Source: Streptomyces sp. Z26 (lineage in GTDB: Bacteria > Actinomycetota > Actinomycetes > Streptomycetales > Streptomycetaceae). Taken from it: 64,000 nt of DNA. Made by a program: the position numbers and the translations under genes. The notes beneath the pieces were generated by a model. The model was not told the DNA's origin. It did no database searches and worked only from the letters and a program-made list of their open reading frames with translations. The number at the start of each line of letters is the position of its first letter. Position 1 is the first letter of the stretch. The DNA is taken from assembly GCF_003665095.1 (NCBI RefSeq), contig NZ_RCHV01000002.1:5646501-5710500 (forward strand). The letters are read 5' to 3'. Shown piece after piece: positions 43,096-51,183 of the stretch.

Positions 43096-44172
43096 TCAGC
43101 CCCGGTCGTCGTAGAACTGGAGGTCCACCAGCAGCGCCCGGTGGTCCGACCCGTCCAGGTCCAGGAACTGCGCGTCCGCCGCCTCGAACTCCTCACTCAG
43201 CAGCACGTGGTCGATCTGCGCGCCCAGCGGCGGCGCCGTCAGCGAGGGCCAGGTCGGTGTGCGCGACTGCCCCTGGAGCCGGGCCGCGTCCCGCAGGCCC
43301 GTGTCCAGGACGGCGCGGAACGCCGCGTGGTCCTGACCGGAGTTGAAGTCCCCGGCGAGCAGCGTCGGGCCGTCCGCGCGGGCGGCGTACGCGCGGAGCC
43401 GGTCCAGTTCCCGATTCCAGGTCGTCACCCCGTTCGGCACGGGCGGCATCGGATGCGCCACCTGCACCCGTACGTCGCGCCCGGCGATGTCCACCACCGC
43501 GCCGGGCATGGCCAGTTCACCCGGTACGGGCGGGGTGCTGCGCAGCGGGAACGTGCTGAGCAGCGCCGAGCCGTCCGCGCCGTTCCCGTCCGCGATCACC
43601 CGGTGCGGGTACGCCTCCCGCAGCTCGGCCGTACGCAGCCGCGCCGCGCACCGCCGGTCGCACTCCTGCACCGACACCAGCTGCGGGCGCTCCCGGCGCA
43701 CCGTGGCCAGCAGCGAGGACGTGGCCTCGCCGTACTCCAGGTTCGCCGTCAGCATCCGGAACCGCGCCGTCGGCGGCTGTTCGCGCGGCAGCGGCGCGTC
43801 GGGCCCGTACGGCAGGACGAACCACCCCGTCGCCGCCAGCACCACCACCGCCCACAGCGTCACGAACCAGCGCCGCCCGAGCACGGCCGCGAGCAGCGCC
43901 AGCCAGCCAGGGGCGAGGAACCACGGCAGGAACGCCAGCAGTTGGGGTACGGGCGTCGGCCCGTCGGCGTCGGCGGCGCGGAACGCGAGCGGCACGGTGA
44001 CGGGCACCAGCAGCAGCACCGCGAGCCGGGCGAGCGCGCGTCCCCGCCGCCCGCGCCCGGCCCGGCGCGCCGCCGCCACCGGCCCGCGCGGGGCGGGTCC
44101 GGCGCCGTCCGGTGGCCGTAGTTCGGGAGGTGTCTCACCTCGGTACTCGTAGTCGTCCTGCCCCGTGCGCAC
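43096..44172 (-). CDS. Membrane-anchored endonuclease/exonuclease/phosphatase (EEP) family protein
   Basis: A 358-residue protein. Three N-terminal membrane helices (LARLAVLLLVPVTVPLAF, LLAFLPWFLAPGWLALLAAVL, FVTLWAVVVLAATGWFVL; about residues 46-120) are followed by an extracytoplasmic EEP domain: MLTANLEYGEA (Asn of the metal site), VSVQECD (catalytic Glu), VRVQVAHPMPP, TLLAGDFNS (Asp/Asn), IDHVLLS and DGSDHRALLVDL (terminal Asp-His). The family includes DNases and phosphodiesterases; the outside-facing form is common in Streptomyces, substrate unknown. GTG 44172 is the start. It is divergent from the AlkZ-like gene over 146 bp. Confidence 0.82.
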   Translation of the reverse strand: MRTGQDDYEYRGETPPELRPPDGAGPAPRGPVAAARRAGRGRRGRALARLAVLLLVPVTVPLAFRAADADGPTPVPQLLAFLPWFLAPGWLALLAAVLGRRWFVTLWAVVVLAATGWFVLPYGPDAPLPREQPPTARFRMLTANLEYGEATSSLLATVRRERPQLVSVQECDRRCAARLRTAELREAYPHRVIADGNGADGSALLSTFPLRSTPPVPGELAMPGAVVDIAGRDVRVQVAHPMPPVPNGVTTWNRELDRLRAYAARADGPTLLAGDFNSGQDHAAFRAVLDTGLRDAARLQGQSRTPTWPSLTAPPLGAQIDHVLLSEEFEAADAQFLDLDGSDHRALLVDLQFYDDRG

Positions 44173-44305
44173 GCCCCCGATGGTGCCCTACCCCGCCCAC
44201 CAGCGGCGCGACGGGGCCACCGCGCGCATGTCGCGCCGGGCGCGCGGCGCGGGAAGCACCGGGCGCGCGGCCGGGTCGCGGCACGGGAGCGTCCTCGACG
44301 GGCCG

Positions 44306-44311
44306 TACCGT
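44306..44311 (+). promoter_or_regulatory. -10 element of a probably leaderless AlkZ-like gene
   Basis: TACCGT ends 7 bases before the ATG and no ribosome site is present, so the transcript probably begins at the start codon. Confidence 0.45.
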
Positions 44312-44318
44312 CGGCCGC

Positions 44319-45485
44319 ATGGCGACCACCCCGCATCCCGCACCCGCCCCCGAACTGTCCACCCGGACGCTCAACCGGGCGACCCTCGCACGGCAACTCC
44401 TGCTGCGCCGCGCCGACATGGACGCCGCCGAGGCCGTGGAGCACCTGGTGGGCCTCCAGACACAGGTGCCCGGCAACCACTACACCGCGCTGTGGAGCAG
44501 GCTGGCCGGGTTCGACGCCGAGGACTTCTCACGCCGCTTCGCCGAGCGGGAGTTCGTCCGGCTCAGCATGATGCGCTGCACCCTCCACACCGTCACCGCG
44601 CGGGACGCGCTCGCGCTGCGGCCCCTCGTGCAGGCGCCGCAGGACCGGTCGCTGAAGTCGTCGTTCGGCGGGCGGCTGGCGGGTGTGGACCCGGAGGCGG
44701 TGGCCGTACGGTCGCGCGAGCTGCTGGAGGAGCGGCCCCTCGGCACGGGCGAGCTGGGCGAGCTGCTCGCCGCCGAGTGGCCCGACACCCCGCCGCGGGC
44801 CCTGGGGATGGTCGCCCGCCACCTGCTGCCGCTGGTGCAGGTGCCGCCGCGCGGCCTGTGGCGTACGGGCGGTGCCGCCCGGCACACCACCGCCGAGCAC
44901 TGGCTGGGCGCGCCGCTCGCCGGGAGCGGGGACTCCCGCGTACGGCCGGACCCGGACGCGTTCGTGCTGCGCTACCTCGCGGCGTTCGGGCCCGCGTCCG
45001 TACGGGACGCGCAGACGTGGAGCGGGCTGACCCGGCTGCGGGAGGTGGTGGAGCGGCACCGGCCCGAACTGGCCGTGTTCCGCGACGGGTCGGGCACCGA
45101 GCTGTACGACCTGCCGGACGCGCCGCGCCCCGACGCGGACGTGCCCGCGCCGCCGCGCTTCCTGCCGGAGTTCGACAACGTCTTCATCGGTCACAAGGAC
45201 CGCTCCCGCGTCGTCGCGCGGGACGACCTGCGGCTCTTCTGGACGGGCTACGCGGCGAAGCCCGTCTTCCTCTCCGACGGCTTCCTGCGCGGCACCTGGC
45301 GGATCGACACCGACGCCGGGACAGCCACGGGCCGGGAACGGGCGGTGCTGGCGCTGAAGCCGTTCGCGCCCCTGCCACGCGCCGGGCGCGACGAGCTGGC
45401 GGCGGAGGGGACGGCGCTGCTCGCGTTCCACGCGCCGGGCGCGGACCACGACGTGCGCTGGGAGCCGCCGTACGCGGACGGCTGA
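44319..45485 (+). CDS. HTH_42 superfamily protein, AlkZ-like DNA glycosylase
   Basis: A 388-residue winged-helix (HTH_42) protein. Residues around 46-52, GLQTQVP, carry the Q-x-Q motif that marks the AlkZ branch of this superfamily, whose members excise alkylated or crosslinked bases and give producers resistance to DNA-damaging antibiotics. Other family parts are LSMMRCTLHTVTARDAL, AFGPASVRDAQTWSGL, PRFLPEFDNVFIGHKDRSRVV and a C-terminal beta barrel. No biosynthetic cluster for an alkylating antibiotic is nearby, so it may serve general repair. The ATG probably begins a leaderless transcript. Confidence 0.75.
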   Translation: MATTPHPAPAPELSTRTLNRATLARQLLLRRADMDAAEAVEHLVGLQTQVPGNHYTALWSRLAGFDAEDFSRRFAEREFVRLSMMRCTLHTVTARDALALRPLVQAPQDRSLKSSFGGRLAGVDPEAVAVRSRELLEERPLGTGELGELLAAEWPDTPPRALGMVARHLLPLVQVPPRGLWRTGGAARHTTAEHWLGAPLAGSGDSRVRPDPDAFVLRYLAAFGPASVRDAQTWSGLTRLREVVERHRPELAVFRDGSGTELYDLPDAPRPDADVPAPPRFLPEFDNVFIGHKDRSRVVARDDLRLFWTGYAAKPVFLSDGFLRGTWRIDTDAGTATGRERAVLALKPFAPLPRAGRDELAAEGTALLAFHAPGADHDVRWEPPYADG

Positions 45486-45564
45486 GGCGGTCGCGCCGTA
45501 CGCGGGCCGCGCCGCGGCAAGATCGCGCCGACCGTTCCCGAGGCGCTGTGGACCCCGGGACGCG

Positions 45565-45606
45565 CCGGTGCCCGTACGGCCGTGGGGCACGCCGTACGGG
45601 CACCGG
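45565..45606. terminator. Bidirectional terminator
   Basis: A perfect 16-bp stem, CCGGTGCCCGTACGGC with its complement, and a 10-base loop lie between the convergent AlkZ-like and M64 genes. Confidence 0.8.
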
Positions 45607-45644
45607 TCCCGCGGAACCCGCGGGCCGTCACGTGGGGGGCGGGA

Positions 45645-46970
45645 TCAGCCCTCGACGTTCCAGCTGAGCGACTTCGTCAGCTCCTTGCGGAGGGCGGGGG
45701 AGCGCACGGCGTCGGTGGGGTCGGTCGCCTTCGCGGTCAGCTTGTGGCTGCCCCCGTCCGGCACGACGGCGGCGAGCCGCACGGTGCGGTCGCCCCGCAG
45801 GTCCTTCAGCTCCTTGCCGTCCAGGTACCAGCGCAGGTCCGTCTTCGGCGCGTCCCCGGTCCGTTCCTGCACGCCGACGGTGACGCTGTCGTCCGCGCCG
45901 AGCGCCTTGGTCGTACGGGTCTCGCTGGTGAGCGCGGGCGCGTGCCGGTGGAATCCGGCGATCATGGCCTCCCGGCCGACGACGCTGAACTCGCGGCCCA
46001 GCGTGCGCATGATCGAGTCCTCGCTCGGCCGGTACAGCCCGCGCGTGTGGTACGCCGCGCCCTCGTACGCGCCGATGGTGCCGCCGTCCGGCGTCGACTC
46101 GCCCAGCCACTGGGCCCACTTGGTGCCGTTCTGGCCCAGCTCGTCGGCGGTGTGGACGGTGGTGTTGACGTCGCCGGTCTCCTCGCCCGTGTACTCGGAC
46201 TCCTCGTACGCGTACTCGTCCGCGAGGTGGCCCAGCGAGTGGCCCGTCTCGTGGATGGCGATCTGGCCCGCCTGCTCGTTGCCGCCCGAGTGGGTGGCTA
46301 TGCCGTCGTAGCCGACGCCGTTCTGGACGCCGCTGTAACCGGCGCCGCCGTACTTGCTGCTGTTGGCGATGACGATGACGAGGTCCGCCGCGGGCGCCTT
46401 CGCCGCGTACGACTCCACCTTGGCGGTGTCCACGCAGAGCAGCCGCTCGGTGTTGTCGCACCAGAAGTGCGAGTCGAGCGCGGTCTTCTTCACGGCGCCC
46501 TGGTCGGGGTCGCCGGAGACGCCGGACTCCTGCGAGACGGCGTCGACGGCCCAGACGTTGAACGACTTCTGGTACGTCGTGTACGGCTCGACGTCCGCCA
46601 GCGCCGTCCAGCTCTCCTTGGCGTCGGTGTGGAACTGCTCCAGCTCGCCCTCGGTGTAGCCGTCACCGATGATCGCGATGTCGAGCTTGTCGCCGGTCCC
46701 GCCGTTCTCGACGATGGGCGTCACGTCGCCGTCCCCGGCGACGGAGCCGGAGCCGCTGAAGCGCTTCGGCATGGCCGCGGGGATCTCGACCTGGCGGGGG
46801 TGGGACTCGGGGCCGTCGAAGTACTCGACGCGCTGCGTGCCCCGGTCGGACTGCTGCGCGGAGTCGGAGGGCGGCGCGGCCTGGCCGGGTACGGCCAGTG
46901 CGATGCCGAGCGCGGCGACGGCGGTCACTCCGGCCGCCGCTCCGATCCGGACGGTGCGGGCTCTGCGCAC
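45645..46970 (-). CDS. Secreted M64-family zinc metallopeptidase
   Basis: A 441-residue secreted peptidase. The zinc motif HETGHSLGHLADEY (H240, E241, H244, with downstream Asp/Glu) and the preceding IAIIGDGYTEGELEQF block identify the M64 (IgA peptidase-like) family. A short signal peptide (about residues 1-31, cleavage near GQA-AP) precedes a beta-rich pro-domain; a C-terminal beta-sandwich (VTVGVQERTGDAPKTDLRWYLDGKEL) may bind substrate. GTG 46970 is preceded by AGGAG. The promoter carries a TTGACA-N17-TTTAGT pair with an 18-bp palindromic operator, so expression is probably off until a ligand is sensed. Confidence 0.88.
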   Translation of the reverse strand: MRRARTVRIGAAAGVTAVAALGIALAVPGQAAPPSDSAQQSDRGTQRVEYFDGPESHPRQVEIPAAMPKRFSGSGSVAGDGDVTPIVENGGTGDKLDIAIIGDGYTEGELEQFHTDAKESWTALADVEPYTTYQKSFNVWAVDAVSQESGVSGDPDQGAVKKTALDSHFWCDNTERLLCVDTAKVESYAAKAPAADLVIVIANSSKYGGAGYSGVQNGVGYDGIATHSGGNEQAGQIAIHETGHSLGHLADEYAYEESEYTGEETGDVNTTVHTADELGQNGTKWAQWLGESTPDGGTIGAYEGAAYHTRGLYRPSEDSIMRTLGREFSVVGREAMIAGFHRHAPALTSETRTTKALGADDSVTVGVQERTGDAPKTDLRWYLDGKELKDLRGDRTVRLAAVVPDGGSHKLTAKATDPTDAVRSPALRKELTKSLSWNVEG

Positions 46971-47014
46971 GGGGTGCTCCTGTGGTGTGGGGGATCCAGC
47001 TGATGCCACAGAGA

Positions 47015-47043
47015 ACTAAAGAAGACAGGTATGTACCTGTCAA
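47015..47043 (-). promoter_or_regulatory. M64 promoter with palindromic operator
   Basis: Minus-strand TTGACA (47043-47038), 17 bases, TTTAGT (47020-47015). GACAGGTA-TG-TACCTGTC (47024-47041) is a perfect 8-bp dyad with a 2-base centre that overlaps the -35 and fills the spacer, the classic position for a TetR-, MarR- or MerR-type regulator. Confidence 0.75.
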
Positions 47044-47121
47044 CGAAACGGACGGTCATCTCCGGATGCCGTCCTTCCGCGCGGGCCCCGGCCCCGCGGC
47101 GGCCCGCCGTACGGGCGCGGC

Positions 47122-47964
47122 TCAGGCGACCGTACGGATCAGCTCGTCCGCCGGGTCGTTCACCGGCTGCGGGGTGCCCGTCAGGTCCAGCACGAACAGC
47201 GCCAGCGACAGCTCGTCGGCGCGGTGGCGCGCCTCGCGCGAGTAGCCCGCGAGGGAGAAGCAGACGGCGGTGGCGGACTCGTTGAGGCCGTTGAGCCACA
47301 GCGTCTCGATGTCGCGCAGCGTCGTCGGCGTCGTCGTCGGGTCGACGTGCGCCACCACCTCGGGCCCGCGCAGGTCCACGCCGGACGCCGGGCGGTTGCC
47401 CGCGACGCGGACCTCGGCGAAGCCGAGCCACCGCAGGTACTGCGCCGACGCCGTCTTCGCGTCCTGCGCCGTCCGGATGGTCACCGGCCGGAACGCCGGG
47501 CGCCGGGCCGGGGGCCCGCCCGCCGCGGGCGTACGGGGCCGGGACCGGGGCGGCTGCGGCGTGCGGCGTGACGGGGAGGCGTCGCCGTCCGGCCGCCCGC
47601 CCCGCGGCTCCTCGCCACGGGGCTCCTCGGCACGGGGCCGCTCGGCGTGCGCGGGCTCGGCGGGGGGCGGCGCCGCCTGGCGGGGCGCGGCCGGGCGTAC
47701 GCCCGGCGCGGCGACCGGCACGCGCACCGTCGTCCCGCACGCGCAGCCGAACTCCGGCTGCGGCCACTCGTCGAGCCGCCCGCAGCTCGCGCACCGTACC
47801 GGCACCCACGAGCCCGCCCACGTACGGTGCTCCACCCGCACCGGCACCCCGCCGCTGAGCAGCGGCAGGCTGATCGGGGCGCCGCACGCGCACGGGTAGT
47901 GGGGAGGCGCGTACGTGTGCTCACGGCGGCAGGTGGGACAGCGCACGGACACGCTCTCGGCCAT
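47122..47964 (-). CDS. Protein with zinc-ribbon pairs and a nuclease-like C-terminal domain
   Basis: A 280-residue protein I do not recognise by name. The N-terminal 80 residues have two zinc-ribbon-like units: CPTC...CAC and CASC...CAC. A disordered Pro/Arg/Glu linker (about 85-160) follows. The C-terminal domain begins with TAQDAKTASAQYLRWLGF and contains RPASGVDLRGPEVVAHVDPTTT, similar in layout to the D-x(n)-(E/Q)-x-K core of Mrr-like restriction endonuclease folds, but the Lys is replaced (V-D), so cleavage is uncertain. ATG 47964 follows GGAG at 9 bases. No restriction-modification partner is adjacent. Confidence 0.45.
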   Translation of the reverse strand: MAESVSVRCPTCRREHTYAPPHYPCACGAPISLPLLSGGVPVRVEHRTWAGSWVPVRCASCGRLDEWPQPEFGCACGTTVRVPVAAPGVRPAAPRQAAPPPAEPAHAERPRAEEPRGEEPRGGRPDGDASPSRRTPQPPRSRPRTPAAGGPPARRPAFRPVTIRTAQDAKTASAQYLRWLGFAEVRVAGNRPASGVDLRGPEVVAHVDPTTTPTTLRDIETLWLNGLNESATAVCFSLAGYSREARHRADELSLALFVLDLTGTPQPVNDPADELIRTVA

Positions 47965-48168
47965 CTCGGCGGCTCCAGCGGGGAGTCGGAAAGGGGGTGA
48001 CGCGGGGTCGTAGCCCATCGTCCCCGACGAGAAGGGGTTTACGAAGAGGAACGTGACAGAAACGTCAATGCGGTCGGTGGCGACGGCGCGGTCGCGTACG
48101 GTGGCCCCCCACGGCCCGCCGTACGCGACCCGCCGCCCCGCCGGCGCCGGGCCCCCGCGCCGCGCGGT

Positions 48169-49947
48169 TCAGGCCAGCGGCAGGACCGCCGTCGGCGCGT
48201 GGCCCGGCTCGGTGGCCAGCTCCTCGAACTCGCGCACCCCGGCGAGGTCCCCGCCGCTCATGGCGATGTTGGTGACACGTTCCAGCACCGCCTCCACCAC
48301 GACCGGCACCCGGTGCTCGGCGGCGAGCTTCCTCGCCTCCTCGAACGCGGGCAGCAGCCCGTCCGGTTCGGTGACCCGCAGCGCCTTGCAGCCCAGGCCC
48401 TCCGCGACCCGCACGTGGTCGACGCCGTAGCCGCCCAGCTCGGGGGCGTTGACGTTGTCGAACGCCAACGACACCTCGTAGTCCATGTCGAACGCGCGCT
48501 GCGCCTGCCGGATCAGTCCGAGGTACGAGTTGTTCACCAGCACGTGCACGTACGGGATGTGGAACTGCGCGCCCACCGCCAGCTCCTCGATCATGAACTG
48601 GAAGTCGTAGTCCCCGGACAGCGCGACCACGCTCGCCTCCGGCTCCGCCGTGGCCACCCCGAGCGCCGCCGGGACGGTCCAGCCCAGCGGCCCCGCCTGG
48701 CCGCAGTTGATCCAGTGCCGCGGGCGGTAGACGTGCAGGAACTGCGCGCCCGCGATCTGCGACAGGCCGATCGTCGACACGTAGCGGGTCTCCGGCCCGA
48801 ACGCGCGGTTCATCTCCTCGTACACGCGCTGCGGCTTGATCGGCACCTGGTCGAAGTGCGTGCGCCGCTGCAACGTGGCCTTGCGGCGCCGGGCGCCGTC
48901 CGCCCACTCCGTGCGGTCCGGCAGCGTGCCCGACTCCCGTGCCTCGCGGGCGAGTTCGACGAACAGGCGGAGGGCGGCGCCCGCGTCGGAGGCGATCGCG
49001 TAGTCGGGCGGGAAGATCTTCCCGAGCTGCGTCGGCTCGATGTCGACGTGCACGAACGTACGGCCCGCCGTGTACGTCTCCAGCGCGCCCGTGTGCCGGT
49101 TGGCCCAGCGGTTGCCGATGCCGAGGACGAAGTCCGACTCCAGGAACGTGGCGTTGCCGTACCGGTGGGACGTCTGGAGGCCGACCATGCCCGCGTTCAG
49201 CGGGTGGTCGTCGGGGAGGACGCCCCAGCCCATCAGCGTCGGGACGACGGGGACGCCGGTGAGCTCGGCGAACTCGGTGAGCAGCGCGGCGGCGTCCGCG
49301 TTGATCACGCCGCCGCCCGCGACGATCAGCGGGCGCTCGGCGGCGGCCAGCATCGCCATCGCCTTCGCCGCCTGGGCGCGCGTCGCGGCGGGCCGGTACA
49401 CCGGCAGCGGCTCGTACGTCTCCGGGTCGAACTCGATCTCCGTCAGCTGCACGTCCAGCGGCAGGTCCACCAGCACCGGGCCCGGCCGCCCCGACCGCAT
49501 CAGGTGGAACGCCTCCTGGAACACGCCCGGGACCTGTGCCGCCTCCCGTACCGTCGTCGCCCTCTTCGTCACGGGCGCGGCGATCGACGCGATGTCGACG
49601 GCCTGGAAGTCCTCCTTGTGCAGGACCGCCGTGGGCGCCTGCCCGGTGACGCACAGGATGGGCACGGAGTCGCCGAGCGCCGAGTACAGACCGGTGATCA
49701 TGTCCGTACCGGCGGGGCCCGAAGTGCCCACGCACACGCCGATGTTGCCCGCCCTGGCGCGGGTGTAGCCCTCCGCCATGTGGGACGCGCCCTCGACGTG
49801 GCGGGCGAGCGTGTGCCGGACGCCACCGGCGGCGCGCAGTGCGGCGTAGAAGGGATTGATGGCGGCGCCGGGCACACCGAAGGCGGTGTCGACGCCTTCG
49901 CGCTTGAGGATCTCGACTGCCGCGCGGGCAGCGGTCATTCGGGCCAT
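48169..49947 (-). CDS. gcl: Glyoxylate carboligase (tartronate-semialdehyde synthase)
   Basis: A 592-residue thiamine-diphosphate enzyme that joins two glyoxylates to tartronate semialdehyde and CO2. It is collinear with E. coli Gcl throughout: RHVEGASHMAEGYTRA, GTSGPAGTDMITGLYSALGDS, LHKEDFQAVDIASIAAPVTK, AGGGVINADAAALL, HWINCGQAGPLGWTVPAALG, LSGDYDFQFMIEELAVGAQFHIPYVHVLVNN. Val51 stands where other enzymes of the class have the catalytic Glu, which is diagnostic for Gcl. ATG 49947 has AGGAG upstream. It lies downstream of glxR and hyi on the same strand but 208 bp away behind a strong hairpin. Confidence 0.96.
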   Translation of the reverse strand: MARMTAARAAVEILKREGVDTAFGVPGAAINPFYAALRAAGGVRHTLARHVEGASHMAEGYTRARAGNIGVCVGTSGPAGTDMITGLYSALGDSVPILCVTGQAPTAVLHKEDFQAVDIASIAAPVTKRATTVREAAQVPGVFQEAFHLMRSGRPGPVLVDLPLDVQLTEIEFDPETYEPLPVYRPAATRAQAAKAMAMLAAAERPLIVAGGGVINADAAALLTEFAELTGVPVVPTLMGWGVLPDDHPLNAGMVGLQTSHRYGNATFLESDFVLGIGNRWANRHTGALETYTAGRTFVHVDIEPTQLGKIFPPDYAIASDAGAALRLFVELAREARESGTLPDRTEWADGARRRKATLQRRTHFDQVPIKPQRVYEEMNRAFGPETRYVSTIGLSQIAGAQFLHVYRPRHWINCGQAGPLGWTVPAALGVATAEPEASVVALSGDYDFQFMIEELAVGAQFHIPYVHVLVNNSYLGLIRQAQRAFDMDYEVSLAFDNVNAPELGGYGVDHVRVAEGLGCKALRVTEPDGLLPAFEEARKLAAEHRVPVVVEAVLERVTNIAMSGGDLAGVREFEELATEPGHAPTAVLPLA

Positions 49948-50045
49948 GGCGTACTCCTGTACGGGCACCGGCCGCGCCCTCGCCGGGGTGGCGGGGCGGG
50001 CGGTGCCGAGGCTGGAAGGGCGGGGCGGGGGAAGCGGGGGAGGCA

Positions 50046-50100
50046 TCCGGACGGCGGCGCCTCGGGCGCGACAGGGCAGGTGTCGGCGCCGCCGTCCGGA
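50046..50100. terminator. Long hairpin between glxR and gcl
   Basis: A perfect 16-bp stem, TCCGGACGGCGGCGCC with its complement, and a 23-base loop. For minus-strand transcription it lies 56 bases past the glxR stop and about 100 bases before gcl, so it could end or reduce readthrough into gcl. Confidence 0.65.
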
Positions 50101-50155
50101 CGTACGGGGGGAGGGGGCCCGGTGCCGGGGCGTACGGCCGCCCTCCCGCGGGTCG

Positions 50156-51046
50156 TCAGACGCGGCTGCCGGACAGCCGCTCCACGCCGCGCAGCAGCGC
50201 GGAGTGGTCGAGGCCGCCGTCGCCCTGCGCGCGGAGCGCGGCGACGAGACCGGCGACGACGCTGCCGACGGGGAGCGCGGCGCCCACCTCGCGGGCGGCG
50301 TCGCTGACGATGCCCATGTCCTTGTGGTGCAGGTCGACGCGGAAGCCGGGCGCGAAGTCGCGGCCCTTGAAGTTCGCCTTCTTCCGCTCCAGCACCGTCG
50401 ACCCGGCCAGCCCGCCGCCGAGCACGTCGAGGGCGGCGTCGAGGTCCACGCCGGACTTCTCCAGGAAGACGACGGCCTCCGCGCACGCCTGGAGGTTGAC
50501 CGCGACGATCAGCTGGTTGGCGGCCTTCACCGTCTGCCCGGCGCCGTGCGGGCCGCACCGTACGACGGTCTTCCCCAGCGCGTCGAGGATCGGCCGGGCC
50601 CGGTCGAAGTCGGCCCGCTCGCCGCCGACCATGATGGAGAGCACCGCCTCGACGGCGCCCGCCTCCCCGCCGGACACGGGCGCGTCCAGCACGTCGACCC
50701 CGTACTCCGCCGCGGCCTTCGCCAGGTCCACCGAGGTCTGCGGGGTGATCGAGGACATGTCGACGAGCAGCGTGCCGCGCCGTACGTTCGCGAGGATGCC
50801 GTCCGGCCCGTACGCCACCGCCTCCACCTGGGGCGACGCCGGGACCATGGTGATCACCACGTCGGCGTCGCGGACGGCCTCGGCGATCGAGGCCGCGGCC
50901 GTGCCGCCCGCGGCGGCGAGCCGGTCCAGCTTGGCCTGCTCCAGGGTGTGGCCGGTGACGTCGTAGCCCGCCTCGATCAGGTTCTCGGCCATGGGGGAGC
51001 CCATGATGCCCAGGCCGATCCAGGCGATCTTCGGGAGCGTGCTCAT
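50156..51046 (-). CDS. glxR: 2-hydroxy-3-oxopropionate (tartronate semialdehyde) reductase
   Basis: A 296-residue beta-hydroxyacid dehydrogenase. It has the N-terminal NAD(P) motif IAWIGLGIMGSPMAENL, the substrate-binding block DAPVSGGEAGAVEAVLSIMVGG (about 118-139), and the catalytic Lys in GAGQTVKAANQLIVAVN. LVDMSSITPQTS is typical of GarR/GlxR. It reduces tartronate semialdehyde from Gcl to glycerate. It sits between hyi and gcl, the usual glyoxylate-recycling trio. ATG 51046 follows AAAGG. Confidence 0.92.
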   Translation of the reverse strand: MSTLPKIAWIGLGIMGSPMAENLIEAGYDVTGHTLEQAKLDRLAAAGGTAAASIAEAVRDADVVITMVPASPQVEAVAYGPDGILANVRRGTLLVDMSSITPQTSVDLAKAAAEYGVDVLDAPVSGGEAGAVEAVLSIMVGGERADFDRARPILDALGKTVVRCGPHGAGQTVKAANQLIVAVNLQACAEAVVFLEKSGVDLDAALDVLGGGLAGSTVLERKKANFKGRDFAPGFRVDLHHKDMGIVSDAAREVGAALPVGSVVAGLVAALRAQGDGGLDHSALLRGVERLSGSRV

Positions 51047-51183
51047 GAGGGTGCCTTTCGGAAGTGGCGTACGGGGAGCGGGAGTCGCGGGGGCGTGCCG
51101 TACGGGCGCGGAAGTCGCGGGCGCGGGCGTACGGGGCGCGGGCGTACGGTCGGGCTGCGGCGGGGTCGGTCGGGCGGGGACGG

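Noticed and set aside
42841..44121. Long plus-strand frame upstream of and antisense to the EEP gene
   Set aside because: Arg/Pro-rich with no domains; the minus-strand EEP frame has all catalytic motifs.
51060..51180. Imperfect GTACGGGCGCGG repeats between glxR and hyi
   Set aside because: Units are irregular and match the general GTACGG-rich sequence style; no function could be supported.
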